A stretch of DNA of 64,000 nucleotides. Source: MED-G105 sp965263305. GTDB taxonomy: Bacteria > Pseudomonadota > Alphaproteobacteria > Caulobacterales > Parvularculaceae. The notes below the pieces were generated by a model. The model was not told the DNA's origin. It did not search any database and saw only the letters and a program-made list of their open reading frames with translations. Both the position numbers and the translations under genes were made by a program. The stretch covers positions 124,001 through 188,000 of the forward strand of contig OZ253666.1 in the NCBI GenBank assembly GCA_965263305.1. Direction: 5' to 3'. Positions within the stretch are counted from its first letter, which is position 1; each line of letters starts with the position of its first letter. Positions 42,205 to 51,524 of this stretch are shown here, in pieces.

Positions 42205-42783
42205 TTAGTTTCCAGTTTCATCCGCCGCAGCTGCAGCAGCTTCTTCACCAGCTTCAACCGCTTCGTCAGCGGCCTCTGCGGCGTCACCCGTTAATCCGTT
42301 TAGCTTCTCACGACCCGCATCAACGACATCGCTCGCCGCGTCAGAAGCGGCATCGCTCGCCCGCTCGGTTAGGTCATCGGCAACTGCATCGATCGCAGAG
42401 CCTGCATCGCTCGCCGCATCACCGGCCGCCTCAATAGCATCGCCAGCAGCGTCCACTGCATCGCCAGCAACATCACTCGCAACATCACCAGCCGCGCCGG
42501 CGACGTCACCGGCCGCGCTAGCGGCGTCAGACGCTGCATCAACGGCGCCGTCAACAAGATTGCCTGCGCCCTCAGCCGCGTCGCCGGCCACATCAGCGGC
42601 AGCATCGCCAGCGGCGCTCGCTGCATCACCGGCCGCGTCAACGGCGTCACCAGCAACATCCGCCGTCGCTTCAGCAGCGCCTTCAACGGCATCCCCAACG
42701 TCTGAAACGTCGGTTCCCGTAAAACGCATAAGTCCAACAATGATGGCCAACGCCACCGCTACTAAAAGAAGGATCCGTAGCAT
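42205..42783 (-). CDS. membrane-anchored Ala/Asp/Gly-rich heptad-repeat protein
   Basis: From ATG 42783 (AAGGACG site upstream) this is a 192-residue protein. It has one N-terminal membrane helix (MLRILLLVAVALAIIVGLM) and then about 20 seven-residue units such as AGDAVDA, AGDAASA, AVDAASD and AGDAIEA. The repeats are acidic, Ala-rich and amphipathic, like LEA or apolipoprotein-like helices. No cysteine or known domain is present. The repeated GCN codons give a low-complexity DNA tract. The role is unknown; a stress-protective or envelope-spacer role is a guess. Confidence 0.65.
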   Translation of the reverse strand: MLRILLLVAVALAIIVGLMRFTGTDVSDVGDAVEGAAEATADVAGDAVDAAGDAASAAGDAAADVAGDAAEGAGNLVDGAVDAASDAASAAGDVAGAAGDVASDVAGDAVDAAGDAIEAAGDAASDAGSAIDAVADDLTERASDAASDAASDVVDAGREKLNGLTGDAAEAADEAVEAGEEAAAAAADETGN

Positions 42784-43161
42784 GTCCCCGTCCTTTCTAT
42801 CTCGATCTGAGCCTTGATCACGATGCAACCCCCCTTAGGTCAACAAATCGCGTCAGGATCGAGATGATGTACTCAGTTTGGACTTCAGGGTAAACGAAAA
42901 GTTGATTGTTTTCAGTCGGTTTTTTCAGCAGAACGGGTTAATTCCACGTAATCTCTGGGGGATCGGAAGGGTATTTTTCTCCTGGAAACGTCCCTTTTAG
43001 TTCCCTCATAGGCTGCAAACCGCCCAACAGGATGCATTGAACCGCTTGCCCCGGACGGGCGGATAGGGCCAAAACCCTTACGAATCACAGCGTTGGGGAC
43101 GTTTTCAAATCGAGTTGGCGTCCTCCGCGCGGAATCCTCGCTTAAAAAACCTGGAACCATC
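42784..43161. other. gap between divergent Ala-rich repeat and HerA-like genes
   Basis: It holds promoter sequence for both genes but no clear pair of -35/-10 boxes can be chosen. A minus-strand frame at 43187-42912 covers part of it but overlaps the HerA start and has no recognised domain. No repeat or RNA was seen. Confidence 0.3.
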
Positions 43162-44676
43162 ATGCCCGAGCCGACATTGCATCGCACTCTATCGCCCGAA
43201 CAGGACGGAATTTTTATTGGCGCCGGTGAGACGCCTCAATATCTGCCCCTTAAATACGCCAACCGGCACGGCTTGATTGCTGGCGCAACTGGCACAGGCA
43301 AAACGGTTACCCTGCAAATTCTCGCCGAGGGATTCTCCAAAGCTGGGGTGCCCGTCTTCATGGCCGATGTAAAAGGCGATCTATCAGGCATGACGACCCC
43401 GGCTGTCCTGAACGAACGCCTGACAGAACGCGCCGAGACGATCGGTCTAACGGATTATGATCCTGAAGCCTTCCCGGTCGTGTTTTGGGATTTATACGGC
43501 GAAAAAGGCGCGCCAATTCGCGCGACCGTCAGTGAGATGGGGCCTCTCCTTATCGCCCGCCTGCTTGGCCTCAATGAGACCCAGGAAGGGGTTCTCACCC
43601 TCGCCTTCCGCCTTGCCGATGATGAAGGGCTTTTACTCCTTGATCTGAAAGACTTACGGGCGCTTCTTGTTCATGTGGGCGAGCGCGCCAAGGAACTGTC
43701 CTTGGAATATGGCCATGTCTCCAAAGCTAGTATCGGCGCCATTCAACGCCGGCTTCTCGCCCTGGAAGAACAGGACGCGGATGCATTTTTCGGCGAGCCA
43801 GCGCTTGATCTCCAGGACCTATTACAAAAAGAGCGCTCCGGCGCGGGGCTTGTTAATATTCTGGCTGCTGAACGGTTAATGCAGTCACCGAAACTCTACG
43901 CCACGTTCTTGTTGTGGTTGCTGTCAGAGCTGTTTGAAGAAATGCCGGAGGTGGGCGACGCGGACCGGCCGAAACTCGTCTTTTTCTTCGATGAAGCCCA
44001 TCTCTTGTTCGATGACGCCCCCAAGGCGCTTCTTGAAAAGGTTGAACAGGTTGTCCGCCTCATCAGGTCGAAAGGCGTTGCGATTTTCTTTGTGACGCAA
44101 AACCCGTTGGATGTCCCCGACAGCGTATCGAGCCAATTAGCAACACGGATCATTCATGGCCTAAGAGCGTTCACGCCAAGGGAGAAAAAAGTCGTCAAAG
44201 CTGCGGCCGAAACCTTTCGTCCAAACCCTGCGTTTGACGCGGAAACGGTCATCGGCGAATTGGGTGTTGGTGAGGCTCTTGTTTCGACGCTTTTGACAGA
44301 GGGCAAAACCAAGGGCGCCCCCTCGATCGTCGAACGCACGCTTATTCGTCCGCCAGCCTCTTATCTCGGTCCATCGACGGATGAGCGCCGGTATGAAGTC
44401 CTGAAAACCGCGCCGGAGATGCGTCGCTACGGTGACGCCATCGACCGGGAGTCCGCTTATGAAGTCCTAAAGAACCGCGCAGCAGCGCGTGCAGACGAAG
44501 CGGAGAAAAATGATCAAAGAGCCGGGCGGCGCTCTGCAGCCAAAAAAACCGGCGGCAGGCGTTCCGGGCGACAAAGCGTCGGCGAGGCCGCCATGAAATC
44601 AGCCGCTCGCACCATTTCATCGACGCTGGCGCGTGAACTTCTCCGTGGTCTTCTGGGCGGTTTGCGCCGACGATGA
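43162..44676 (+). CDS. HerA-like ATPase (DUF853, YjgR type)
   Basis: This is a 504-residue P-loop ATPase. ANRHGLIAGATGTGKTVTLQ holds Walker A near residue 45; MADVKGDLSGM follows; Walker B is LVFFFDEAHLLFDDAP; and VVRLIRSKGVAIFFVTQNPLD follows. This is the DUF853/YjgR branch of the HerA-FtsK superfamily, proposed to be a DNA or protein translocase with unknown partner. ATG 43162 is preferred over a longer frame at 43093 because the family begins there. The tail after residue 440 is basic and disordered. Its stop overlaps the CPBP start by four bases (ATGA), so the two are co-expressed. Confidence 0.88.
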   Translation: MPEPTLHRTLSPEQDGIFIGAGETPQYLPLKYANRHGLIAGATGTGKTVTLQILAEGFSKAGVPVFMADVKGDLSGMTTPAVLNERLTERAETIGLTDYDPEAFPVVFWDLYGEKGAPIRATVSEMGPLLIARLLGLNETQEGVLTLAFRLADDEGLLLLDLKDLRALLVHVGERAKELSLEYGHVSKASIGAIQRRLLALEEQDADAFFGEPALDLQDLLQKERSGAGLVNILAAERLMQSPKLYATFLLWLLSELFEEMPEVGDADRPKLVFFFDEAHLLFDDAPKALLEKVEQVVRLIRSKGVAIFFVTQNPLDVPDSVSSQLATRIIHGLRAFTPREKKVVKAAAETFRPNPAFDAETVIGELGVGEALVSTLLTEGKTKGAPSIVERTLIRPPASYLGPSTDERRYEVLKTAPEMRRYGDAIDRESAYEVLKNRAAARADEAEKNDQRAGRRSAAKKTGGRRSGRQSVGEAAMKSAARTISSTLARELLRGLLGGLRRR

Positions 44677-45356
44677 CCCCGAGCCAATCCGATCATCAAG
44701 ACAACACCGATAACGAACTCGCCCCAATTGCTCCAGCGCTAAACGCCCCCGCCTCTAGCTCCACGCCAAAGGATCAACCCTCTATCTTCTATACCGCCAT
44801 GGCCGGCGGCGTTGGGGTGCTATTGCTAGGGGTCGTGGTCGCTTGGATATTCCAAATACCACTGCATACCCAGTTAAAACTCAGTGTAAGCAGTATTATC
44901 ATTGGCGTCATCGTCACGCTGCCACTTTTGGCGCTCCTCGCCTGGTTCATGAAAACCTCGTCCCCCGCCCTTGCTGCGTTCCGAGAGTCCCAGCTCGAGT
45001 TCATGGCGAATATCGGGTTTGATCTGACGCCGGCGCGCATTGTCGCAATGAGCATTATCGCTGGCGTCGGCGAAGAAGTGCTGTTTCGCGGCGCGCTTCA
45101 GGGGGTGGCGGAACGTTTTTTACCCTTGGCGCTTGCTCTTGTCCTCCCAAACATTTTGTTCGGGGCGCTGCACGCGCGAACCGCTCTTTATGCCATCATC
45201 GCAGGCGTCCTGGGCCTATATCTCAGTATCATTAACTGGATAACCGACACTCTCTGGCCGGTGATGATTGCCCATACGCTCTATGATATCGCTGCTTTTG
45301 AAATTACCCGCAGAATGATCACCCAAAGAAACAAATCGCGGACCGATTTGGTTTGA
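44673..45356 (+). CDS. CPBP-family intramembrane metalloprotease
   Basis: This 227-residue protein has a hydrophilic Pro/Ala-rich N-terminus followed by about five membrane helices. The catalytic motifs are present: EEVLFRGAL (EExxxR), FGALHAR (FxxxH) and HTLYDIAAF (HxxxD). CPBP proteins are prenyl-protease relatives that act on membrane or peptide substrates, some in bacteriocin immunity. It overlaps the HerA-like gene by ATGA, an unusual pairing that may be functional. No bacteriocin gene is visible. Confidence 0.85.
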   Translation: MTPSQSDHQDNTDNELAPIAPALNAPASSSTPKDQPSIFYTAMAGGVGVLLLGVVVAWIFQIPLHTQLKLSVSSIIIGVIVTLPLLALLAWFMKTSSPALAAFRESQLEFMANIGFDLTPARIVAMSIIAGVGEEVLFRGALQGVAERFLPLALALVLPNILFGALHARTALYAIIAGVLGLYLSIINWITDTLWPVMIAHTLYDIAAFEITRRMITQRNKSRTDLV

Positions 45357-45578
45357 CCGCCAGCGAATCAAAAACGCTAAAAAAATGCTTCAGCGACGGG
45401 CCGAACATAACGACGATGTAATCCCCTCATCGCGGATCAAATCGCTCGATTGTCACTTGAGTGTGATAAGCTGTTACATGCTTTGTAATGCGCTGGTCAT
45501 CGAGCTCTGTGATGGTGAAATAGCGACGCCCAACTCTGGGGGCGGGATTGTACATTTGAGTCTTGAAAGGGCTTTGCT

Positions 45579-46361
45579 ATGAAAAAAACCGTTTCCAATT
45601 TTTTGCGCGCCGCAGCGGTCACCGCTGGCGCTGCGCTATTCGCATCCGCGCCGGCAAAGGCAGGCCTTTTCGATACCGATCCAGCGCCTGGAGGGTTTTA
45701 TATCTCTGGCTTCGGCGGCGCTTCCTTCCTTCAGGATTCATCTTTTAATGGGATCGCAGATCCAGTTGCCGGTGTTCCTGGCCCGACCGGCGTTGCCGGC
45801 ACGCCCCTCGATCTTAACCTCTCAGTTGAAGCAGGATTGACGTTTGGCGGCGCAATCGGCGTTCAACTTCCATTCAAGTATCTGACGATCTTCCACCCAC
45901 GCCTCGAAATTGAAGGCAGCGCGATCTCCCGCGAGATTGAAGGCGGCTCTTTTAACGGCGGAAATCAAATTTTCGGCGGCGATCAAGACATTACGTTCGT
46001 TTACCTGAACAATTATAGCGATATCATCTTTAGCGAAGATCAGCGCATCATTCCTTATGTCGGCGGCGGCTTTGGCCTTGGGTTTGTTGATTCAAATGTG
46101 AACTACTTCCCACCAACAGCGACAGCGCCAACCTTCGCCGTTCAAGGCAACGATACGGCTTTCGCCAGTCACATTGCGGCGGGCGCTACCATTCGCCTGT
46201 CAGATAACCTCGATCTCTATGCTGAGGGCCGGTACTTCCGCGTCATAAATGCTCGTCTTGATCGAAATTTTGTCGGCGGCGGCGCAAACTTGCTTTCCGG
46301 TGAAGTCGAAGACGACATCGACGGCCTAACCGCAACAGGCGGCATTCGTTTCCGCTTCTGA
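45579..46361 (+). CDS. outer-membrane beta-barrel protein
   Basis: This 260-residue protein has a signal peptide (MKKTVSNFLRAAAVTAGAAL, cleavage after APAKA) and alternating beta-strand patterns through the body (GFYISGFGGASFL, IIPYVGGGFGLGFVD, LDLYAEGRYFRVI). It ends in the aromatic GGIRFRF, the signal for barrel insertion by BAM. It fits the small 8-stranded porin-like group (PF13505). GAAAGGG precedes ATG 45579. A strong terminator follows. Its function (surface adhesion or porin) cannot be told. Confidence 0.88.
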   Translation: MKKTVSNFLRAAAVTAGAALFASAPAKAGLFDTDPAPGGFYISGFGGASFLQDSSFNGIADPVAGVPGPTGVAGTPLDLNLSVEAGLTFGGAIGVQLPFKYLTIFHPRLEIEGSAISREIEGGSFNGGNQIFGGDQDITFVYLNNYSDIIFSEDQRIIPYVGGGFGLGFVDSNVNYFPPTATAPTFAVQGNDTAFASHIAAGATIRLSDNLDLYAEGRYFRVINARLDRNFVGGGANLLSGEVEDDIDGLTATGGIRFRF

Positions 46362-46386
46362 CCCAAAGAATCGATGAATAACGTAG

Positions 46387-46415
46387 AAAGGCCCTGTCTT
46401 AGCGGGGCCTTTTTT
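46387..46415 (+). terminator. rho-independent terminator
   Basis: AAAGGCCC (46387-46394) pairs with GGGCCTTT (46405-46412) with a ten-base loop and a T run. It ends the outer-membrane protein gene. Confidence 0.85.
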
Positions 46416-46461
46416 CTGTAAATTTGATGGTCGCCAGTAACGCCCGCAACCCGAACGCAGC

Positions 46462-47295
46462 TTATCCTCGAAAGGTATCTTCCAGCGCTTCGGCCGTAAC
46501 GGGATACCCTAAATCATCCGGGATCGTCAGATATGGCCGCCCATCCCTCGTTTCAATTGTCGGGCAAATGGGCCGGATTGGCCGGGCGCTGGCGCCCTTA
46601 ATGGCATCGTCAGCGCTTTTGTGGGTCGCAAGAAGCTCCACATTACGCCGTGTAGGGAAGATCAATTTGCGCGCCCCAGAATCAGCCGCAGCAAGGAGGT
46701 TATCGGGCGAGATCCAAATAGCCTCCGTCGCTTCATCGCCATCTTGTCGCGCCGTATGCGTCGGCGGCGCAATGGCGGCGAAAAACAGAGTGTCGAAGCG
46801 TTTGTGGATCCGGGGCGGCGCCACCCAATGGGCGAACAACGCCATTGCATCGGCTGCAAGGGTTAATTTCTGCTCACGAACTAACGACAAAAAGACGCTG
46901 TCATCCGCCTCAATCTCTTTTCGCCAATGGTCCAGATCTGCGACATCGTCGCCATGAAGAAATGCGCCACCGGGCCCATCCGCGCCATCTGGACGCGCCA
47001 GCAATAACCCGGCTTCCTCAAAGGCTTCACGGATCGCCGCGATTTGGCCCGCCGCAAGGCTCGGGTCATCGCTCAAACCCGTGGCGTGGTCCCGCCAATC
47101 ATCCAGACGGTCGCTTGGGTCGACCCGCCCGCCGGGAAAAACCATCGCCCCACCCGCGAATGCAATATTTGCGTGGCGCTCGACCATCAAAACTTCAAAG
47201 GTCGGATCATCCCGCAGCATGACGACGGTCGCCGCCGGAATTGGCGGTTCATCACCATCGGGCGCTGGATCAGTTTTCGGGGGGCGCTCGGTCAT
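46462..47295 (-). CDS. NUDIX hydrolase (NUDT19-like)
   Basis: This is a 277-residue hydrolase. AFAGGAMVFPGGRVDPSD starts the NUDIX region, and AAIREAFEEAGLLLAR carries the REAFEEAG metal-binding core. An insertion between the two halves of the NUDIX box is typical of the NUDT19/NUDT7-like group acting on CoA derivatives. Substrate is inferred, not shown. It overlaps the upstream membrane protein stop by ATGA, so the two form an operon. Confidence 0.85.
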   Translation of the reverse strand: MTERPPKTDPAPDGDEPPIPAATVVMLRDDPTFEVLMVERHANIAFAGGAMVFPGGRVDPSDRLDDWRDHATGLSDDPSLAAGQIAAIREAFEEAGLLLARPDGADGPGGAFLHGDDVADLDHWRKEIEADDSVFLSLVREQKLTLAADAMALFAHWVAPPRIHKRFDTLFFAAIAPPTHTARQDGDEATEAIWISPDNLLAAADSGARKLIFPTRRNVELLATHKSADDAIKGASARPIRPICPTIETRDGRPYLTIPDDLGYPVTAEALEDTFRG

Positions 47296-47732
47296 GACAG
47301 AAAATCACTCTCTGATCGGTTTTCGCGGGCGGACAAGGGTTTCGGTTTCAATATGGTGAGGGCCGCGACCCCACCCCCGGCGCAAGCAGCGGCGCTCAAG
47401 GGCCAAAGCCACCATGAAAGCCCCATGCCCAGCAACGTGATGACGCTGTTGAAAAAGATAGTCGCCGCCGCGAGGCCCCCTAAGGGCGCCCACCGACGAC
47501 CAAGGGCAAGGGCGATAATTGCCGAGATAAAGGCGCCGCCTCCCCACCCTAACGCCAGCATAAGCTTGTACCCGGTCGGAAACGCCCCGCTCGCGGCGCG
47601 GACGGCTTCCAGATCATTGAGGTCAACGGGAACGGCGGGCGGATACGCCGCCGCGCCAACGCCTTCGATGAACTTGGCCGCCGTCAAGCCGATGATCACC
47701 GCCAGAATGATGCTGAATAGGGATCTAATCAT
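47292..47732 (-). CDS. small four-helix membrane protein, unknown
   Basis: I do not recognise a named family. The 146-residue protein has four hydrophobic segments: LFSIILAVIIGLTAAKF, MLALGWGGGAFISAIIALAL, GLAAATIFFNSVITLLGMGL and LWPLSAAACAGGGVAALTIL. The loop after helix one and the C-terminus are charged. It resembles small DUF-type membrane proteins of alphaproteobacteria. It is first of a two-gene operon with NUDIX. The function is open. Confidence 0.72.
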   Translation of the reverse strand: MIRSLFSIILAVIIGLTAAKFIEGVGAAAYPPAVPVDLNDLEAVRAASGAFPTGYKLMLALGWGGGAFISAIIALALGRRWAPLGGLAAATIFFNSVITLLGMGLSWWLWPLSAAACAGGGVAALTILKPKPLSARENRSESDFLS

Positions 47733-47970
47733 AGCGCCTATTTTGCTCGATCCCTGGCCAATGGCCAGATTCCAATTTGACGCTCCCCTTTTACCTGAGA
47801 GCCTGCGCCCCGGGACCGAATTTCACCGCGGCCGGCATGAGGGGAGAAAAATACTCCAGTTACGCCATCATCACCGCGATGTGACGCAACAATGACGGCC
47901 ATATAGTCTATGCTCGTTACGCAACCCAATTTTCACCAAACCAAAAATCAAATGAGGGCTAGGTGAAAGA

Positions 47971-48002
47971 CGAAGCGCGCTTCCCAAAAGAAGCGCGCTT
48001 CG
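47971..48002 (-). terminator. 12-bp hairpin downstream of the fadJ-like gene
   Basis: CGAAGCGCGCTT (47971-47982) is inverted at 47991-48002 with an eight-base loop. On the minus strand only a short U-rich stretch (UCUUUC) follows. Each arm also contains the self-complementary GAAGCGCGCTTC. It sits in a 301-base gap (47733-48033) that otherwise holds no gene. Confidence 0.5.
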
Positions 48003-48033
48003 ACTTTTCTTCAAAGACAAAAAGACCTGTTTG

Positions 48034-50226
48034 TTAAGCGGCCTTGTAAAGGGTTTCGCCCTGCTCCGCCATGTCGCGGAATTTTTGCGGTGGATTGAAC
48101 CGCTCACCATATTTTTGGGCGAGACTGTCAGCTTTGCGCACAAAGGAGTCCAAGCCAATCGTATCGATATGGCTCATCGGACCGCCAGTCCATGGGGCGA
48201 AGCCCCACCCAAAGATGGCGCCAAGATCCGCTGACTGAGGATCAAAAACGATCTCGTCTGCATAGCATTGCGCCGCCGGGATCAGCTGCGCGTAGAGAAT
48301 ACGTTCCTTCGTTTCTTCAAGGGACGGCTGATCTGCAGCAAGCGGGAAATGATCCTGCAAGCCCTTCCAGAGGTGCTTTTTGCCGTTTTCTGGATACTCG
48401 TAGAAACCACCGCCGGATTTACGGCCTTGGCGGCCCAAGCCGTCGACCATTTTCTCCAACAGATCTTCAACGCCATTTGGTTTATAATCGGCGCCGAGTT
48501 CTTTCTTTGTAGACTGAACAAGCATCCAACCGAGGGACAACGATGTCTCGTCGGTAAGCGCCAGTGGACCGACGGGCATGCCTAATTGCTTTGCAGCGTT
48601 TTCTATAAGCGCCGGGTTGATCCCTTCTTTCACCATCAGCATGGCTTCGTTGAGATAAGGCGGCACCACCCGGTTGGTATAGAAGCCACGCGTGTCTTTT
48701 ACCACAATCGGTGTTTTCTTGATCATGCGCACATAATCGAGCGACGCCGCCAATGAGCGATCGCCAGATTCATCGCCTGGAATGATCTCGACCAGAGGCA
48801 TCTTGTCGACGGGCGAGAAGAAATGAATGCCGATAAATTGATCCGGCCGTTCTGAGTTTTTCGCCAGTCCCGTAATCGGCAGGGTCGACGTGTTAGAAGC
48901 GAAAATGACATCTTTGCCGATCACCGCTTCGGTCTTTTTGATGACGTCGGATTTTACATCCGGATCTTCGAATACCGCCTCAATGATCATATCGACATCT
49001 TTCAGATCATTGTAATCGGTCGTCGGCGTGATGCGAGCGAGAAGTTCCTCGCCCTTTTCTTTGCTCACTTTACCGCGGGAAAGGCCCTTTTGCACAATGC
49101 CTTCAGAATAGGCCTTGCCCTTTTGGGCGTATTCCAGATCACGATCGAGAAGAACGACATCCATCCCTCCCTTCGCCGTGACATAGGCGATGCCAGCGCC
49201 CATCATACCGGCGCCTAAGACACCGACTTTCTTAAGTTCTGTGGGCGGTACATCGGCAGGGCGTTGCTCGCCTTTTTCCGCCGCTTGCTTGTTGATGAAC
49301 AATGTACGGATCATGTTCTTCGCAACAGATCCACTCAAAAGCTTCATGAAGTATTTGGTTTCAATCTTGATTGCCGTGTCGAAGGGCACAATCGACCCCT
49401 CGTAAAGACAAGAAAGAATGGCCTCGATCGCTGGATAGTTATGCTGCGATTGCTGCTGCGCCATGGCGTTGGACGCCATAAAAAACTGCACCGCGCGAGG
49501 ATCCATGGCGCCGCCGCCGCCTGGGAATTTGAAGCCCTTCTTGTCCCATGGCTGGGCCGCTTTCGGGTTTGCTTTTACCCATTCTTTGGCTTTTGCAACG
49601 GTATCGCCAGCCGGCACAATGTCCTGAACGATGCCATAGGCCTTCGCCGTATTCGGATCGATAGGCTTGCCGGTCGTCGCCATCATCGCCGCATTTTGCA
49701 GGCCCGCAAGGCGCGGAATGCGCTGGGTCCCACCGGCGCCCGGTAGGAGCCCAACCTGGCTTTCCGGCACGCCCAGTTGAATTTTCGGGTTATCCGCCAC
49801 GACGCGATGATGACAGGCGAGAACCAATTCTAGCCCGCCGCCAAGCGCGAGCCCCTCAACGGCGGCCGCGACCGGCTTTGCATGGGCTTCACCCTTCAAA
49901 ATCGCCTTAGCTGGATGCCCAGAAGTTTCCAATTTGCGAAGGGTGCGGTTTAATCCAAAGGCGCTCTCGAATGGATTGTCCCCAGAGCCTGGACCATCGG
50001 AAGAGCCAAGCATCCGCAAATCAGCGCCCGCAAGGAAGCCAGATTTCTTGCCGGACGTTATAACCGCGCCTTTAACGGCGTCATCGGCCACGAAGCTATC
50101 CACCCAGGCGGCGAAATCGCGCATCAGCCCTTCGTTCCAGACATTCATGGATTGACCGGGCAGGTCAATCGTCACCAGGGCGATCCCATCGCCATCAACT
50201 TCTACAGATAAATTCTCATATGACAT
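48034..50226 (-). CDS. fatty acid oxidation complex alpha subunit (FadJ/FadB-like)
   Basis: This 730-residue bifunctional enzyme does the hydratase and 3-hydroxyacyl-CoA dehydrogenase steps of beta-oxidation. The N-terminal crotonase domain has LALGGGLELVLACHHRVV and GVPESQVGLLPGAGGTQRIP, both catalytic glutamates. The NAD domain starts at GVLGAGMMGAGIAY near residue 325, with SNTSTLPITGLA and GIHFFSPVDKMPLVEII, and a C-terminal HCDH domain follows. ATG 50226 is preferred over TTG 50235. It lies 18 bases after the thiolase gene on the same strand, so the two form a fadA-fadJ operon. Confidence 0.93.
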   Translation of the reverse strand: MSYENLSVEVDGDGIALVTIDLPGQSMNVWNEGLMRDFAAWVDSFVADDAVKGAVITSGKKSGFLAGADLRMLGSSDGPGSGDNPFESAFGLNRTLRKLETSGHPAKAILKGEAHAKPVAAAVEGLALGGGLELVLACHHRVVADNPKIQLGVPESQVGLLPGAGGTQRIPRLAGLQNAAMMATTGKPIDPNTAKAYGIVQDIVPAGDTVAKAKEWVKANPKAAQPWDKKGFKFPGGGGAMDPRAVQFFMASNAMAQQQSQHNYPAIEAILSCLYEGSIVPFDTAIKIETKYFMKLLSGSVAKNMIRTLFINKQAAEKGEQRPADVPPTELKKVGVLGAGMMGAGIAYVTAKGGMDVVLLDRDLEYAQKGKAYSEGIVQKGLSRGKVSKEKGEELLARITPTTDYNDLKDVDMIIEAVFEDPDVKSDVIKKTEAVIGKDVIFASNTSTLPITGLAKNSERPDQFIGIHFFSPVDKMPLVEIIPGDESGDRSLAASLDYVRMIKKTPIVVKDTRGFYTNRVVPPYLNEAMLMVKEGINPALIENAAKQLGMPVGPLALTDETSLSLGWMLVQSTKKELGADYKPNGVEDLLEKMVDGLGRQGRKSGGGFYEYPENGKKHLWKGLQDHFPLAADQPSLEETKERILYAQLIPAAQCYADEIVFDPQSADLGAIFGWGFAPWTGGPMSHIDTIGLDSFVRKADSLAQKYGERFNPPQKFRDMAEQGETLYKAA

Positions 50227-50244
50227 TTGTATCAATTCCGTATC

Positions 50245-51468
50245 TTAATTAATCCGCTCGATCACCGTGGCCGTGCCCATGCCAGCGCCGATGCAAAGCG
50301 TCACGAGCGCGGTTTCTTTGTCCGATCGCTCGAGTTCGTCGACCATCGTGCCGAAAATCATGGCGCCCGTTGCGCCGAGCGGGTGGCCCATCGCAATCGC
50401 GCCGCCGTTTACGTTGATATCGTTGTGGTCAATGTCCAAAGCCTGCATGAACCGCAACACGACAGAAGCGAACGCCTCGTTCAGTTCCCAAAGGTCGATA
50501 TCGCCTTTTTCCATGCCGGCTTTCTTCAACGCCTTCTGGGCGGCGAATTCCGGACCGGTCAACATAATGGTTGGCTCCGAACCAACGGACGCCATAGAAC
50601 GAATGCGCGCGCGCGGCTTCATCCCGAGCCGTTCGCCGGCTTCTTTGGTGCCGATCAGGACAGCCGCGGCGCCGTCGACGATGCCAGAGGAATTGCCCGC
50701 ATGGTGGACATGGTTGATTTTCTCGATCTCAGGGTATTTCTGCAGCGCGACAGAGTTAAACCCAAAATTTTCACCCATCGCCGCAAATGAAGGTTTCAAC
50801 CCCCCTAGGGATTGCATATCCGTCTGGGCGCGAACGGTTTCGTCATGAGCAAGAACCGTATCACCGATCACGTCTTTTACCGGTACTATCGACTTTTCGA
50901 AGCGCTTTTCACTCCAAGACTTCGCCGCACGTTTCTGGCTTTCAACCGCATAAGCGTCAACGTCGTCACGGGAGAACCCATGCTTTGTCGCAATAAGGTC
51001 CGCCGAGATGCCCTGGGGCACGAAATAGGTTTTGAACGCGACCGATGGGTCAACGGGCCATGCCCCGCCATCGGACCCCATGGGGACACGAGACATCGCT
51101 TCAACGCCGCCGCCGATGGTCAGATCTGCTTCGCCAGATTTTACCTTCGCCGCCGCGATATTGATCGCCTCGAGGCCTGACGCACAAAAGCGGTTTACTT
51201 GGATACCCGATGTCGTTTCAGGAAAGCCAGCATTCAACAACGCCGTCCGTGTGATGACGGCGCCCTGCTCCCCAACCGGAGAGACAACGCCAAAAGCGAC
51301 GTCTTCAATGGCGTCGGTTTGGCCTTTATCTTCCAATCCATTGCGATCGCGCACGGCTTCGAGAACCTGCGTCGCCAATTGGACGGGCGTTACCTCGTGA
51401 AGTGAACCGTCGGATTTGCCTTTGCCGCGCGGCGTGCGCACGGCGTCATATACATACGCTTCGGTCAT
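50245..51468 (-). CDS. acetyl-CoA acyltransferase (thiolase, FadA-like)
   Basis: This is a 407-residue thiolase, the last step of beta-oxidation. The nucleophilic Cys lies in NRFCASGLEAIN, the His site in GGAIAMGHPLGATGA, and the second Cys in CIGAGMGTA. It is first gene of the leftward operon with the FadJ-like gene. ATG 51468 has AAGGAAA upstream, and a likely -10 (TATAAA) lies about 20 bases further up. An inverted repeat overlaps the promoter. Confidence 0.93.
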   Translation of the reverse strand: MTEAYVYDAVRTPRGKGKSDGSLHEVTPVQLATQVLEAVRDRNGLEDKGQTDAIEDVAFGVVSPVGEQGAVITRTALLNAGFPETTSGIQVNRFCASGLEAINIAAAKVKSGEADLTIGGGVEAMSRVPMGSDGGAWPVDPSVAFKTYFVPQGISADLIATKHGFSRDDVDAYAVESQKRAAKSWSEKRFEKSIVPVKDVIGDTVLAHDETVRAQTDMQSLGGLKPSFAAMGENFGFNSVALQKYPEIEKINHVHHAGNSSGIVDGAAAVLIGTKEAGERLGMKPRARIRSMASVGSEPTIMLTGPEFAAQKALKKAGMEKGDIDLWELNEAFASVVLRFMQALDIDHNDINVNGGAIAMGHPLGATGAMIFGTMVDELERSDKETALVTLCIGAGMGTATVIERIN

Positions 51469-51504
51469 GGAGCTGTTTCCTTACCTTTATATGGCCTTTT
51501 GAGG

Positions 51505-51524
51505 TTTGATGGGCCTGGATCAAA
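51505..51524. promoter_or_regulatory. inverted repeat operator candidate upstream of the thiolase gene
   Basis: TTTGAT (51505-51510) and ATCAAA (51519-51524) are perfect inverted arms with 8 bases between. It lies just upstream of a TATAAA-like -10 (minus strand, 51491-51486), near the -35 position, so a dimeric repressor of the beta-oxidation operon could bind. The rest of the 391-base gap (51469-51859) before putA holds no other recognised feature. Confidence 0.4.

Noticed and set aside
42205..42700. repeated short DNA units suggesting a CRISPR or tandem array
   Set aside because: Units are imperfect 21-base steps encoding Ala-rich heptads with no constant repeat and spacer; it is a coding repeat.
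42912..43187. 91-residue minus-strand frame before the HerA-like gene
   Set aside because: It overlaps the HerA start, has no ribosome site and no domain; composition looks like chance.
47044..47895. 283-residue plus-strand frame
   Set aside because: It runs opposite the NUDIX and four-helix membrane genes, which have clear motifs and coupling; the frame is a shadow.
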